DNA of 64,000 bases from RGIG6165 sp045545175 (lineage in GTDB: Bacteria; Bacillota; Clostridia; Oscillospirales; Feifaniaceae), in contig JAZQAK010000006.1 of NCBI GenBank assembly GCA_045545175.1, forward strand, positions 30,313-94,312. The letters run 5' to 3'. How positions within the stretch are numbered: position 1 is the first letter of the stretch; each line of letters opens with the position of its first letter. The position numbers were made by a program, and so were the translations under genes. Positions 16,285 to 24,981 of this stretch are shown one piece after another. The notes under the pieces were generated by a model, which worked only from the letters and a program-made list of their open reading frames with translations, did not search any database and was not told the DNA's origin.

Positions 16285-17418
16285 TTAAAATTTATCTTTT
16301 AACAAGTCAAATAACGTCTGTTTTACGGAAATGCTGTCGAGAAATTCTCCCGTTTCCCTGAAAAGCTTCGTATCCGTATCTTTTTTTGTTTTCACCGCAC
16401 GTATGAGAATGTTTTTGGGTGAGTGTGATATGTCGATAAATTCAAGCATATCAACGCTGTAACCGCAGGCGGTGAGAAGACGTGCACGGATATTGTCCGT
16501 AATGAGTGCGGCAAAGCGCTCTCTCGTTATGCCGTAGTCGGTGATAACGGGCAGGGTGTTCTTTTTAATCTGTAAATTTATTTCGTGCTGACAGCAGGGG
16601 ACAAAGAAGCAGTATTTTGCATCCCAGTTAAGTGCATTGTATATGGCGTGGTCGGTTGCCGTATCGCAGGCGTGAAGTGAAATGACCATATCAGGCTTAA
16701 ACGGTGCCTTGAAACCGTTTATATCGCCGATTTCGAAGGTAAGCCTGTCATAGCCGTATTTTTTTGAGATTTCGTTACAATCCTCAATGACCTTTTCTTT
16801 TAAATCAAGTCCGATTATTTGAGGGTGCATACCCTTGATTTCGGTCAGGTAGTAATACAAAATAAAGGTGAGATAACTTTTCCCGCAACCGAAGTCAATA
16901 ATTTTTATATCGTCAAGCCCCGTCTTACCGATTACGTCGTCGATTATCTCGACGAAGCGGTTTATCTGGCGAAATTTGTCTGATTTTGCCTTGACTATTC
17001 TGCCGTCAGCCGTCATAACACCGAGGTCGACAAGCGGGGGAATTATATTTCCCTCTTTGAGAATATAATTCTTCTCACGGTTGTGTGCTGTATCGGCTTT
17101 TACGTTGCCCGATGCCTTTCTCGATGAGGTTAGGATTTTGCCCTTCTTTGTAATTTTGAGTGAGAATTCACGTTCGCTGCAAAAGGCATCAAGCTGACGG
17201 AAAGAGTCCATTTTCTTTATCACAGTTTCTGCAAGTGCCTGCGTTTCTACGTTTTCGTGGAAGACCTGTGTTTTGGTGAAATTTTCAAATTGCCACACCT
17301 CTTTACCACCGATTACGGCAGGGCGGACGGACACCTTTTTTATATCACCGCAGGTGGGGTTACTTATCACTATTTTGAGCGGTTTGTTGTTTACTATTTT
17401 TTCTAAAAATGTTATCAT
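16285..17418 (-). CDS. class I SAM-dependent methyltransferase
   Basis: A 377-residue protein with a C-terminal Rossmann methyltransferase. Motif I is IIDFGCGKSYLTF (near residue 173), then IGLDLKEKVIEDC, MVISLHACDTATDHA, and the family-typical FVPCCQHE. About 160 N-terminal residues have no recognised fold. This C-terminal type is related to GSTCD-like methyltransferases seen in many Firmicutes, possibly acting on RNA, but the substrate is unknown. It may be cotranscribed with the amidase 40 bp downstream. Confidence 0.75.
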   Translation of the reverse strand: MITFLEKIVNNKPLKIVISNPTCGDIKKVSVRPAVIGGKEVWQFENFTKTQVFHENVETQALAETVIKKMDSFRQLDAFCSEREFSLKITKKGKILTSSRKASGNVKADTAHNREKNYILKEGNIIPPLVDLGVMTADGRIVKAKSDKFRQINRFVEIIDDVIGKTGLDDIKIIDFGCGKSYLTFILYYYLTEIKGMHPQIIGLDLKEKVIEDCNEISKKYGYDRLTFEIGDINGFKAPFKPDMVISLHACDTATDHAIYNALNWDAKYCFFVPCCQHEINLQIKKNTLPVITDYGITRERFAALITDNIRARLLTACGYSVDMLEFIDISHSPKNILIRAVKTKKDTDTKLFRETGEFLDSISVKQTLFDLLKDKF

Positions 17419-17485
17419 ATAATCACCAAGGATAACTTAACACATTTTTAGTCTCAGGTCAATGTGAAAGGGGGAGAAAACGACT

Positions 17486-19090
17486 ATGAAAAGAATACTG
17501 TCAGTAATTATTGTGCTTCTTTTACTGCTGTCGGGCTGTGTGCAGCAAAAGCCTCCCGAAACGGTCTTCTGGCTTGATAAAGTTGAGAATGTGGGCACTT
17601 TTGAGGGACTCGAAAAGTTTGAAAGATATTATGACGGATATACGGATGAACTTATCCCGTCGGATAAATATGGTGAACTTATTCCGTTTGTAGGCAAAAT
17701 ACTTACCGCGTCGGGCGACTGGCCTATGACGTCGGAAAGGTATGGGCTTTGTCCGACTGACGGTAAAATTGTCGTTGACCCCGTGTTTGAGAATTGTTCT
17801 CTGATGCAGGCGGGAGATGTGAGTTACTATAATCTTACATATGCCAAAACAATCCAAGAAATCGAAACTGCACAGGAAAATGAAGACTATGATATGATGG
17901 ATTTTCCCAGAAGTGTTCTGATACGTACGGACGGCAGTTTTTGTATGGAACTCGATGAAGTAACCTGGGCAAAGGCCTATACTCTCGAGAACGGCGAGGG
18001 CAGGATCACAGTTTTTAAGTATAGTTCGGGAATATACGATGGAGGACTCAATTTTAAAGTGTATGATGAAGAAATGGAACTTCTGTACACACTTGAAAAT
18101 TTGTACGACCATCCTGATTTCTCAAATGAACTCGTTGCAGTTATGCATCCGTGTGAGGATTATACTGCACCTAGTGAAATGTATTACATAGATAAAGACG
18201 GTAATAAAGTTATAGACGGCTCGAAGTTTTTACAGATAAAATCTTTCAGTAACGGCCTTGCTGAAGTGCAGGACAAGGAGAACGGACTTTTTGGTTATAT
18301 CGATACGAGCGGCGAATATGTCATCCGACCGCAGTTTAAATGGACCTATCCATTCGGCAAACTCGGATATGCGAATGTCCGAACTAATAAAGGTTCCTTT
18401 GTAATAGATGCTCATGGCAACAGGCCGCTGGGTGATAGGATATATGAGGGGGGTTCTTTGCTTGAAGACGGTAGGGTTTACAATGCAGGTTCATCGGTCA
18501 ATAATTTGATTGATGTTATAAGCGGAGACTATCTGAAGTGTCCCATATGCGGCAAGAACTCGAATGAAAGCAAAATGGATATGGATTTTCTCACTGAGGA
18601 TGAGGGTATCATATATATTTATATTCATACGAATTGTGACGGGAAAACAGGCGTGTTCACTTCTGACGGCACGATCAAAGAACACGTGGATTATACAAAT
18701 ATATCGGGAGACATCGGCATAGAGGGATTGGATGAACGTTATATGTTTCTCCGTGATACATCAAATGATATGGGTTGCATAATGTATGACAGAGAAAAGA
18801 AAGAGATAGTGTACACGTTTGAAAATATGTATTATAATGCTGTACTTTCGGGAGGAAATTATGTGATAAAGTACTATCCGGATCCGGAAAACGTGTCAAT
18901 GGAAGGTCAGATACCCGCATATCGTATCTATGTGCCCGGTGAGGGACTGGACGATGAAATATACAGTTTTTTTAACATAACCAAAACGGCTGACGGCGAA
19001 TATTACAGTGTGATTACGGATGATTATTCTGCCGTTCTTGATGAAGATTTTAATACCGTAATCAAGCTCTCTGTTACGGATAACGATTAG
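17486..19090 (+). CDS. WG-repeat lipoprotein, copy 1
   Basis: Surface lipoprotein: signal RILSVIIVLLLLLSGC with lipobox Cys17, then about 515 extracellular residues. Several WG/KWG-type repeats are visible, for example ERYGLCPTDGKIVVDPVFE, NGLAEVQDKENGLFGYIDT and KTGVFTSDGTIKEH, which should build a beta-propeller-like fold. A CPICGKN pair near residue 352 with a later Cys may bind metal. It lies 12 bp before a close paralogue, and both precede a PstS-like lipoprotein. Ligand unknown. The strong GGGGGAG ribosome site sets the start. Confidence 0.8.
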   Translation: MKRILSVIIVLLLLLSGCVQQKPPETVFWLDKVENVGTFEGLEKFERYYDGYTDELIPSDKYGELIPFVGKILTASGDWPMTSERYGLCPTDGKIVVDPVFENCSLMQAGDVSYYNLTYAKTIQEIETAQENEDYDMMDFPRSVLIRTDGSFCMELDEVTWAKAYTLENGEGRITVFKYSSGIYDGGLNFKVYDEEMELLYTLENLYDHPDFSNELVAVMHPCEDYTAPSEMYYIDKDGNKVIDGSKFLQIKSFSNGLAEVQDKENGLFGYIDTSGEYVIRPQFKWTYPFGKLGYANVRTNKGSFVIDAHGNRPLGDRIYEGGSLLEDGRVYNAGSSVNNLIDVISGDYLKCPICGKNSNESKMDMDFLTEDEGIIYIYIHTNCDGKTGVFTSDGTIKEHVDYTNISGDIGIEGLDERYMFLRDTSNDMGCIMYDREKKEIVYTFENMYYNAVLSGGNYVIKYYPDPENVSMEGQIPAYRIYVPGEGLDDEIYSFFNITKTADGEYYSVITDDYSAVLDEDFNTVIKLSVTDND

Positions 19091-19101
19091 GAGGGACTGC
19101 G

Positions 19102-20685
19102 ATGAAAAGAATTATTGCAATAATACTTGCTACAGCACTACTGCTTCTGCTGTCGGGATGTGCGCAGAAAAAGCCTCCCGAAACGGTCTTCTGGCTTGAT
19201 AAAGTTGAGGACGTGGGCGCTTTTGAGGGGCTCGGAAAGTTTGAAAGATATTATGACGGTTATACGGATGAACTTATCCCGTCGGATAAATACGGTGAAC
19301 TTATTCCGTTTGTTGGCAAAATACTTACCGCGTCGGGCGACTGGCCTATGACGTCGGAAAGGTACGGCCTTTGCACGACTGACGGTAAAATTGTCGTTGA
19401 CCCCGTGTTTGAATACTGTTATATGATGCAGGCGGGGGGCGTCACGTATTACAATCTTGCGTATGCAAGGACGATAGAGGAAATTGAAACCGCGCAGGAA
19501 AATGAAGATTTTGACGCTATGTATTCAAACAGAAATCTTCTTATCCGTACGGACGGCAGTTTTTGCAAAGAACTCGGTGAGGCTACGGCAAACGCATGGA
19601 CACTTGACAACGGTGAGGGTAGAATCGCCGTATCCAAGTACGGACACGAAATGGATTCAAGCGGTATGCATTTTGAAGTATACGATGAAAATATGAATCT
19701 TCTGTATACTCTCGAAAAAATCTATAATTATCCGACTTTTTCAAACGAACTTATCGACGTTATGATAGCCGGTGAAAACTGGCAGCCGTCTGCAATGTAC
19801 TACATAGACAAAAACGGAAATAAGGTTATAGACGGTTCTGCATTTTCTCAGATAAGTCCTTTCTATAACGGGCTTGCCTCCGTGCAGGATAAGGAAAGCG
19901 GGCTTTACGGGTACATTGACACAAACGGCGATTACGTTATAGCACCGCAATTCAAATATGCAAGTCAGTTCGGTAAACTCGGCTATGCAAACGTTGAAAC
20001 TGACGAGGGATATTTCCTTATAGACGTTCACGGTAACAGAGTTCTTGGTGACAACGTCTACGAAGGTGCTTATCTTATGGAGGACGGAAGAGTATACAAT
20101 GCAGGCACCCGTGTAAGAAAGTTTATCGACGTAACGACTAAAGATTATCTCAAGTGTCCCATATGCGGTAAAAACTCGGATGAAAGCAAAATGAATATGA
20201 GTTATCTTAATAACGGCATTGCTTACATTCATACAAACTGTGACGGTAAAACGGGTCTATTCAATGCAGAGGGCACGCTTAAAGAGCATATTGATTATAC
20301 AAATATATCGGGTGAGTTTTATATCGAGTATATGGATGACAGTTATATATTCATCCGTGACACAACGGCAGATACGGGTATTATAATGTACGACCGAGGT
20401 AGCAGAGAGGTAAAGTTTACACCTGAAAACGACACGTATTTTCACACCGCACTCGGTGAGGGCAGATACGTTATGATGTCCTACGAAGAAACGATGTATG
20501 AAGCCAAAACTACCTATCATATTTATGAAAACGGTCAGAAAACCGACGGAAGAGAGTATGAGCATTTCGGTGTGTCAAAAACGGCAGACGGCACCTATTT
20601 TAATGCCGTATCGAACGGATTTTCATACGTCTACGATGAAGATTTCAAAGTGATAATGAAAATATCAATATCGGATAACGATTAG
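19102..20685 (+). CDS. WG-repeat lipoprotein, copy 2 (tandem paralogue)
   Basis: Tandem duplicate of the preceding gene. The region after the signal (KPPETVFWLDKVEDVGAFEG) is nearly identical to copy 1, and similarity runs end to end, including the NGLASVQDKESGLYGYIDT repeat and the CPICGKNSDESK cysteines. Divergence is greatest in residues ~140-200 and the last 100, which suggests selection for different ligands. Lipobox LLLLSGC. The preceding gene ends 11 bp upstream; an AGGAGG ribosome site lies at the junction, so the two are cotranscribed. Confidence 0.8.
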   Translation: MKRIIAIILATALLLLLSGCAQKKPPETVFWLDKVEDVGAFEGLGKFERYYDGYTDELIPSDKYGELIPFVGKILTASGDWPMTSERYGLCTTDGKIVVDPVFEYCYMMQAGGVTYYNLAYARTIEEIETAQENEDFDAMYSNRNLLIRTDGSFCKELGEATANAWTLDNGEGRIAVSKYGHEMDSSGMHFEVYDENMNLLYTLEKIYNYPTFSNELIDVMIAGENWQPSAMYYIDKNGNKVIDGSAFSQISPFYNGLASVQDKESGLYGYIDTNGDYVIAPQFKYASQFGKLGYANVETDEGYFLIDVHGNRVLGDNVYEGAYLMEDGRVYNAGTRVRKFIDVTTKDYLKCPICGKNSDESKMNMSYLNNGIAYIHTNCDGKTGLFNAEGTLKEHIDYTNISGEFYIEYMDDSYIFIRDTTADTGIIMYDRGSREVKFTPENDTYFHTALGEGRYVMMSYEETMYEAKTTYHIYENGQKTDGREYEHFGVSKTADGTYFNAVSNGFSYVYDEDFKVIMKISISDND

Positions 20686-20696
20686 GAGGATTTATA

Positions 20697-21590
20697 ATGA
20701 AAAGAATAATTTCCGTAATACTTGCTTTGACAATGGTATTTGCACTATGCGGTTGTAAAGGGGATTCGCAGCAGGGCAGTTTTGTGTTCACGAAAGAAAA
20801 CTATCCCAAAATGGGCGGCTCACTTGCGGCATTACCGCTCGGCGAAGCGCTTACCGCAAATGCACTCGGCATAGAACGTGACGAAGCATCTTCAATGCTT
20901 GTTTTTGAGGGCTCGACAACTGATAACTATGAGGCACTCGTTGACGACACGTTTGATATAATTCTCGCGTACGAGCCGTCGGGTGAGGCGCTTGCGTATG
21001 CAGAGGAAAAGGGTGTAAAACTCGAATTTGAAACGATAGGTCTTGATGCACTCGTATTCATAACGGGTAAGGAAAATCCTGTCGAAAATCTCACGACGCA
21101 GGAAATTAAAGATATATACACGGGTAAGACGACAAGGTGGAGTGAAGTTGGCGGTAACGACCAGAAAATACTTGCATTCCAGCGTAATAAGGACAGCGGA
21201 AGTCAGACGCTTTTTGATAAGCTTATAAATCTCGGAGATGAACTTATGGAGCCTCAATCTGATTATATCGTAGGCTCGATGATAGGTCTTCTGGAGGCGA
21301 TTTCAGGCTATAACGGCACGGATGAAGCACTCGGCTATACGGTTTATTACTATCTCACCAATATGGAGGCGTCAACCCTTGCAACGAGTAAACTCATATC
21401 GGTTGACGGTGTAATGCCTTCCAATGAAACGATAGCAAACGGCGATTATAAACTTGTAAATGAGTTTTACGTGGTAATGCGTGCAGATGAAGCGCAGGAC
21501 AGCCCGACGAGAATACTCTTTGACTGGATATGCTCATCGCAGGGCAGGGAAATAGCGGAAAACGAAAACTACGTAGTCCCGAATAAATAA
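20697..21590 (+). CDS. PstS-like periplasmic-binding lipoprotein
   Basis: A solute-binding lipoprotein of the phosphate-binding (PBP-like) type: lipobox FALCGC, then FEGSTTDNYEALVDDTFDII near residue 60, IKDIYTGKTTRWSEVGGNDQ and QRNKDSGSQTLFDKLI, all hallmark PstS positions. It is shorter than PstS, and no pstC, pstA or pstB genes follow; a terminator does. It may be a ligand-sensing partner of the two WG lipoproteins in the same operon rather than a transporter subunit. Phosphate specificity is not certain. Confidence 0.75.
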   Translation: MKRIISVILALTMVFALCGCKGDSQQGSFVFTKENYPKMGGSLAALPLGEALTANALGIERDEASSMLVFEGSTTDNYEALVDDTFDIILAYEPSGEALAYAEEKGVKLEFETIGLDALVFITGKENPVENLTTQEIKDIYTGKTTRWSEVGGNDQKILAFQRNKDSGSQTLFDKLINLGDELMEPQSDYIVGSMIGLLEAISGYNGTDEALGYTVYYYLTNMEASTLATSKLISVDGVMPSNETIANGDYKLVNEFYVVMRADEAQDSPTRILFDWICSSQGREIAENENYVVPNK

Positions 21591-21593
21591 GAG

Positions 21594-21621
21594 AAAGGCT
21601 TGGGTAACCAAGCCTTTTTTG
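21594..21621. terminator. terminator between convergent genes
   Basis: AAAGGCTTGG-gtaa-CCAAGCCTTT followed by a T-run. Confidence 0.85.
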
Positions 21622-22539
21622 TTATGAAAATACGGTTTCTACAATTTTTTCACACAGATCGGGGGAATATTGCCAGCGGTCGATAACTCCGTCCGTGACG
21701 TAATAATTCATGGGCACGGGTGAGGTGTCACGGTCAAAGCAGTCCACGATAATGAGTTTTATCTTCATCTTTTCGGGGATTATGTTTTTTATGTAAACGC
21801 AGGCGGTCTGCCCCTCGTATACACCGTCCCTGTACTCTGCGAGTCCCGTCAGATTGGGCGCAAGTTCGATGAAAATACCGTAATCCTCTATACCTCGCAC
21901 AGTGCCTGCAGCCGTCTGTCCGGCACAGAATAAACTTGCGTTTTCCTCCCACGTGCCGAGAAGTTCGCGGTGTGTTACGTATATGCGGTAAGCGGTGCCG
22001 TCTATGCAGGTTACGGCGCAGAAAATTTCATCTCCTACGTAAAAACGCTGACTCGGATGGCTTATTCGTGAAACGGAGATGTTTTCTATCGAAATCATCG
22101 AAACTATACCGCAACCGACGTCGACGAAAGCACCAAAAGGTTCAAGGTGCGTAACCTTTGCGGGAATGACTTTGCCGGGAGAATAATTTTCTACTATGTG
22201 TTCAAAGCATTCCTTCTGGGCGTCCTTACGGCTTAGTATTGCGTAGGGGGTGCCGTTTTCGTCACGGCGTATTTCTTTGACCTTGAAACATATATCTTTG
22301 CCTACACGGGTTATAACGGCAATGTTTTTTACGTCGCCGACGGGGGAATAAAGCGCCTCTTCCTTTGGGATTATGCCTTTCATAGTACCGAGTGAAACCG
22401 TCAGATTCTGCATACTGTCACAAAGTATGGCGGTTGCTTCGAGAATGGTGCGGTCATTTGCGGCACGCTCCAATTCTGCAAGTGTGAAGGGTGCTCTCGG
22501 AAAAGCAGAGCGAGAGTGGCCTTCGGGATAATATATCAT
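21622..22539 (-). CDS. S1-domain RNA-binding protein (short RpsA-like)
   Basis: A 305-residue protein with at least two S1 OB-folds. One spans about residues 140-210 (GKVIPAKVTHLEPFGAFVDV, then FYVGDEIFCAV). A second is near 228-270 (AAGTVRGIEDYGIFIELAPN). A diverged domain precedes them. It is shorter than ribosomal protein S1 and typical of the reduced S1-like proteins of Clostridia, which probably bind mRNA or ribosomes. The start follows GGAGGTAG. It is monocistronic and divergent from gph. Confidence 0.75.
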   Translation of the reverse strand: MIYYPEGHSRSAFPRAPFTLAELERAANDRTILEATAILCDSMQNLTVSLGTMKGIIPKEEALYSPVGDVKNIAVITRVGKDICFKVKEIRRDENGTPYAILSRKDAQKECFEHIVENYSPGKVIPAKVTHLEPFGAFVDVGCGIVSMISIENISVSRISHPSQRFYVGDEIFCAVTCIDGTAYRIYVTHRELLGTWEENASLFCAGQTAAGTVRGIEDYGIFIELAPNLTGLAEYRDGVYEGQTACVYIKNIIPEKMKIKLIIVDCFDRDTSPVPMNYYVTDGVIDRWQYSPDLCEKIVETVFS

Positions 22540-22571
22540 TTGTGTTCTACCTCCTTTTTTATAAATTTATG

Positions 22572-22600
22572 TTGAAGGTTTTATATAAATGATATAAAAT
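22572..22600 (+). promoter_or_regulatory. promoter of the gph-like gene
   Basis: TTGAAG, 17-bp spacer, TAAAAT, 30 bp before the start codon. Confidence 0.45.
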
Positions 22601-22630
22601 AACAATATTGCACATAACGGAGGTAAGGGA

Positions 22631-23284
22631 ATGTATAAAGCAGCAATTTTTGACCTTGACGGTACACTCGTCGATTCGATATACGATATAGCACATTGTA
22701 TGAATCATATTTTTGCAAAGTTCGGCTATCCGACATATTCGGTTGATGAATATAAATATCTTGTCGGCAGCGGTATCAGGACGATTGCGGAAAAACAGCT
22801 TGTCGGTGAGTCAGCAGAAAATATAAATAAAATCGTAGATGCATACGAGCCGTATTATATAGAGCACTGTACGGATCATACGGTGATTTATGACGGCATT
22901 AACGAAATGCTTGAAACTCTTTCAAAAAACGGTGTGAAAATGGCGGTTTTGTCAAATAAACCTCACAATCAGGCGGTTGCAGTCGTTGAAAAACTGTTTG
23001 GCAAAGGAATGTTTGAGAGCATATGGGGCAGGAAAGAGGATTTTCCCATGAAGCCCGACCCTGCTTCCGTCAACGAAATACTTAAAGAGATAGGTGTAAG
23101 CCGTGAAGAGTGCGTCTACGTCGGAGATATGGAGGGGGATATCCTCGTCGCAAGAAATGCAGGTATGGACGGTATAGGTGTTATGTGGGGTATACGCGGT
23201 GAAAACTCGTTTGTGGACGTAATTCCCGACATAAAGGCAAACACCGTTAAAGAACTTACAGACCTTATTTTAAAAAACGCTTGA
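22631..23284 (+). CDS. HAD-IA phosphatase, phosphoglycolate phosphatase-like
   Basis: A 217-residue HAD family IA enzyme: AIFDLDGTLVDSIYDI (nucleophile Asp near residue 7), a helical cap, MAVLSNKPH (motif II), KPDP (motif III lysine) and VGDMEGDILVARNAG (motif IV). Related to Gph/PgmB-type phosphatases that clear 2-phosphoglycolate or other small phosphates. GGAGG precedes the start. Its stop codon overlaps the -35 box of the rpsF promoter. Confidence 0.85.
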   Translation: MYKAAIFDLDGTLVDSIYDIAHCMNHIFAKFGYPTYSVDEYKYLVGSGIRTIAEKQLVGESAENINKIVDAYEPYYIEHCTDHTVIYDGINEMLETLSKNGVKMAVLSNKPHNQAVAVVEKLFGKGMFESIWGRKEDFPMKPDPASVNEILKEIGVSREECVYVGDMEGDILVARNAGMDGIGVMWGIRGENSFVDVIPDIKANTVKELTDLILKNA

Positions 23285-23308
23285 CAAAATGGTATAATAA
23301 TATATAAT
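23281..23308 (+). promoter_or_regulatory. rpsF operon promoter
   Basis: Consensus TTGACA (23281-23286), 16-bp spacer, TATAAT (23303-23308). Confidence 0.75.
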
Positions 23309-23324
23309 ATTATTTTGTATCCTT

Positions 23325-23359
23325 GCCGGAGGAACCGTACCCATACGGAAATGTCCGGC
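23325..23359 (+). promoter_or_regulatory. S6:S18 leader element (autoregulatory mRNA structure)
   Basis: Outer stem GCCGGA/TCCGGC and inner stem CCGTA-ccca-TACGG are separated by unpaired GGAA and AAATG. This matches the S6:S18-binding leader known upstream of rpsF, where the ribosomal proteins bind a mimic of their 16S rRNA site to repress translation. It sits 25 bp before the rpsF start. Confidence 0.7.
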
Positions 23360-23384
23360 CAAAGTCCACAAGGAGGTGTTTTAA

Positions 23385-23675
23385 ATGGAAATGAAAATGG
23401 GAAACTATGAGACAATCTTTGTTATCAATCCTTCATTGACAGATGAAGAAGTCGCAGCTGTATCTGAGAAATTCCAGAAGATTATTTCAAAGAACGGCGA
23501 GATCGTTAAGGTCGACGACTGGGGTCTTCGTAAGCTCGCTTATGAGATCGACGATAAGACAGAGGGCCACTATGTTCTTGTAGAGTTCAAAGCTCCCGGT
23601 GATTTCATCAAGGAACTTGAACGTAGATACAGAATCACAGATGCCATCATGCGTTCCATCGTTATCAGAAAGTAG
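23385..23675 (+). CDS. rpsF: 30S ribosomal protein S6
   Basis: A 96-residue S6 with the typical MGNYETIFVINPSLTDEEV opening, WGLRKLAYEIDDKTEGHYVL and IKELERRYRITDAIMR. It binds the central domain of 16S rRNA with S18, encoded two genes later. The start follows AGGAGGTG. First gene of the conserved rpsF-ssb-rpsR operon. Confidence 0.97.
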   Translation: MEMKMGNYETIFVINPSLTDEEVAAVSEKFQKIISKNGEIVKVDDWGLRKLAYEIDDKTEGHYVLVEFKAPGDFIKELERRYRITDAIMRSIVIRK

Positions 23676-23683
23676 GGGTAAAA

Positions 23684-24124
23684 ATGCTGAATAAGGTTAT
23701 GCTCATGGGTCGCTTAACAGCGGATCCGGTGCTCAGACAGACACAGAGTAATCTGTCAGTTACAACATTTACACTTGCAGTTAACAGAAACTATGCGAAG
23801 AAAGACGGGTCGAGAGACGTGGATTTCATTGACATAGTATGCTGGAGAAACACAGCAGATTTCGTTGCCAAGTACTTTAAGAAAGGTCAGCAGGTTGTAG
23901 TCAGCGGCTCACTGCAGACACGTACGTGGCAGGATAACAACGGAAACAACAGGAAGGCCGTTGAAGTCGTGGCGGATGAAGTTTTCTTTGCGGAAGGTAA
24001 GCGTGATTCAGGCGCACCCGTTGCAAGAAACGATGCTCCGACTGAAAGTGCGGCGCCCGCTTTTGTCAGCGACGATACGGACGATTTTCTTGAACTGTCA
24101 GGACAAGATGATCTGCCCTTCTAA
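23684..24124 (+). CDS. ssb: single-stranded DNA-binding protein
   Basis: A 146-residue SSB. OB-fold residues 1-105 (MLNKVMLMGRLTADPVLRQT, VDFIDIVCWRNTADFV, KGQQVVVSGSLQTRTW). A disordered acidic tail ends in DDLPF, the docking peptide for replication and repair partners. It starts 9 bp after rpsF. Confidence 0.97.
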   Translation: MLNKVMLMGRLTADPVLRQTQSNLSVTTFTLAVNRNYAKKDGSRDVDFIDIVCWRNTADFVAKYFKKGQQVVVSGSLQTRTWQDNNGNNRKAVEVVADEVFFAEGKRDSGAPVARNDAPTESAAPAFVSDDTDDFLELSGQDDLPF

Positions 24125-24167
24125 GTAAGGGAACGTCGCAAAAAATTTTACAGGAGGATTAACCAAG

Positions 24168-24410
24168 ATGGAAAGAGATAAAGTAGTAGCTCACGGCCGT
24201 CGTATGAAGAGAAAGACTTGTCAGTTCTGTGCTGAAAAAGTTGAAGCGATAGACTACAAGGACGTTGCAAAGCTCAGAAGATTCATTTCAGAGCGTGCAA
24301 AGATTCTTCCCAGACGTGTTACAGGCACATGCGCTAAGCATCAGAGAGAGCTTACAACAGCTATCAAGCGTGCAAGACACATTGCACTGATGCCGTTCAG
24401 CGATGATTAA
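24168..24410 (+). CDS. rpsR: 30S ribosomal protein S18
   Basis: An 80-residue S18 with KTCQFCAEK, DVAKLRRFISERAKILPRR and GTCAKHQRELTTAIKRARH. The CxxC plus CxxxH set suggests the zinc-binding (C+) form. It is the last gene of the operon, as rplI is not here. It is followed by the nusA-leader promoter and terminator. Confidence 0.97.
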   Translation: MERDKVVAHGRRMKRKTCQFCAEKVEAIDYKDVAKLRRFISERAKILPRRVTGTCAKHQRELTTAIKRARHIALMPFSDD

Positions 24411-24419
24411 AATTAGGTA

Positions 24420-24448
24420 TTGCATTATTATAAATAATGTGTTATACT
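24420..24448 (+). promoter_or_regulatory. promoter upstream of the rimP-nusA leader terminator
   Basis: TTGCAT, 17-bp spacer, TATACT. The start is expected near 24455, only a few bases before a strong terminator. Confidence 0.5.
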
Positions 24449-24462
24449 TTACAAAGCAGAGT

Positions 24463-24496
24463 ACAGAGAGTGGGCAAAGCCCACTCTCTGTTTTTT
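24463..24496 (+). terminator. terminator in the rimP-nusA leader (possible NusA autoregulation)
   Basis: ACAGAGAGTGGGC-aaa-GCCCACTCTCTGT then six T. It ends the rpsR transcript and also sits between the rimP promoter and the rimP start, so rimP-nusA expression must read through it. B. subtilis uses a NusA-dependent leader terminator at the equivalent operon. Confidence 0.75.
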
Positions 24497-24515
24497 AAAA
24501 AAACGGAGGTAAACT

Positions 24516-24971
24516 ATGGCATCGGTAGCTAAAACTGTGGAAAAAATAGTATCACCCGAAGCGGAAAAACTTGGTATTGAAATATGGGATACCGAGTATA
24601 AAAAAGAGGGTGGCACTTACGTTCTGCGCATATATATAGATAAAAAGGAAGGTATCACGATTGAAGATTGTGAAAACTTCTCAAGGGCGATAGATCCTAT
24701 ACTTGATGAGACAGACCCTGTGCCCGACAGTTACGTGCTTGAAGTTTCTTCGGCGGGGCTTGACAGAATGCTGACTAAGGCAGAGCATTTTGAAAAATAT
24801 ATCGGCACGTCGGTTGACGTTACGCTTTACAAAGCGGAAGATGGGAAAAAGACGGTTACGGGCATACTCGTGTCGAGAGATGATGAGAAACTGACCGTAT
24901 CCGAAGATAATAAAGAAATAATATTTGACAACAAAAACGTTGCGTCGGTAAGACTGACGGTGATTTTTTAA
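24516..24971 (+). CDS. rimP: ribosome maturation factor RimP
   Basis: A 151-residue RimP for 30S assembly. N-terminal alpha/beta domain (KIVSPEAEKLGIEIWDTEYK, LRIYIDKKEGITIEDCENFS) with DPVPDSYVLEVSSAGLDR, followed by the C-terminal SH3-like barrel. ACGGAGG sets the start. It heads rimP-nusA-ylxR-infB. Confidence 0.95.
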   Translation: MASVAKTVEKIVSPEAEKLGIEIWDTEYKKEGGTYVLRIYIDKKEGITIEDCENFSRAIDPILDETDPVPDSYVLEVSSAGLDRMLTKAEHFEKYIGTSVDVTLYKAEDGKKTVTGILVSRDDEKLTVSEDNKEIIFDNKNVASVRLTVIF

Positions 24972-24981
24972 GGAGGAACAA

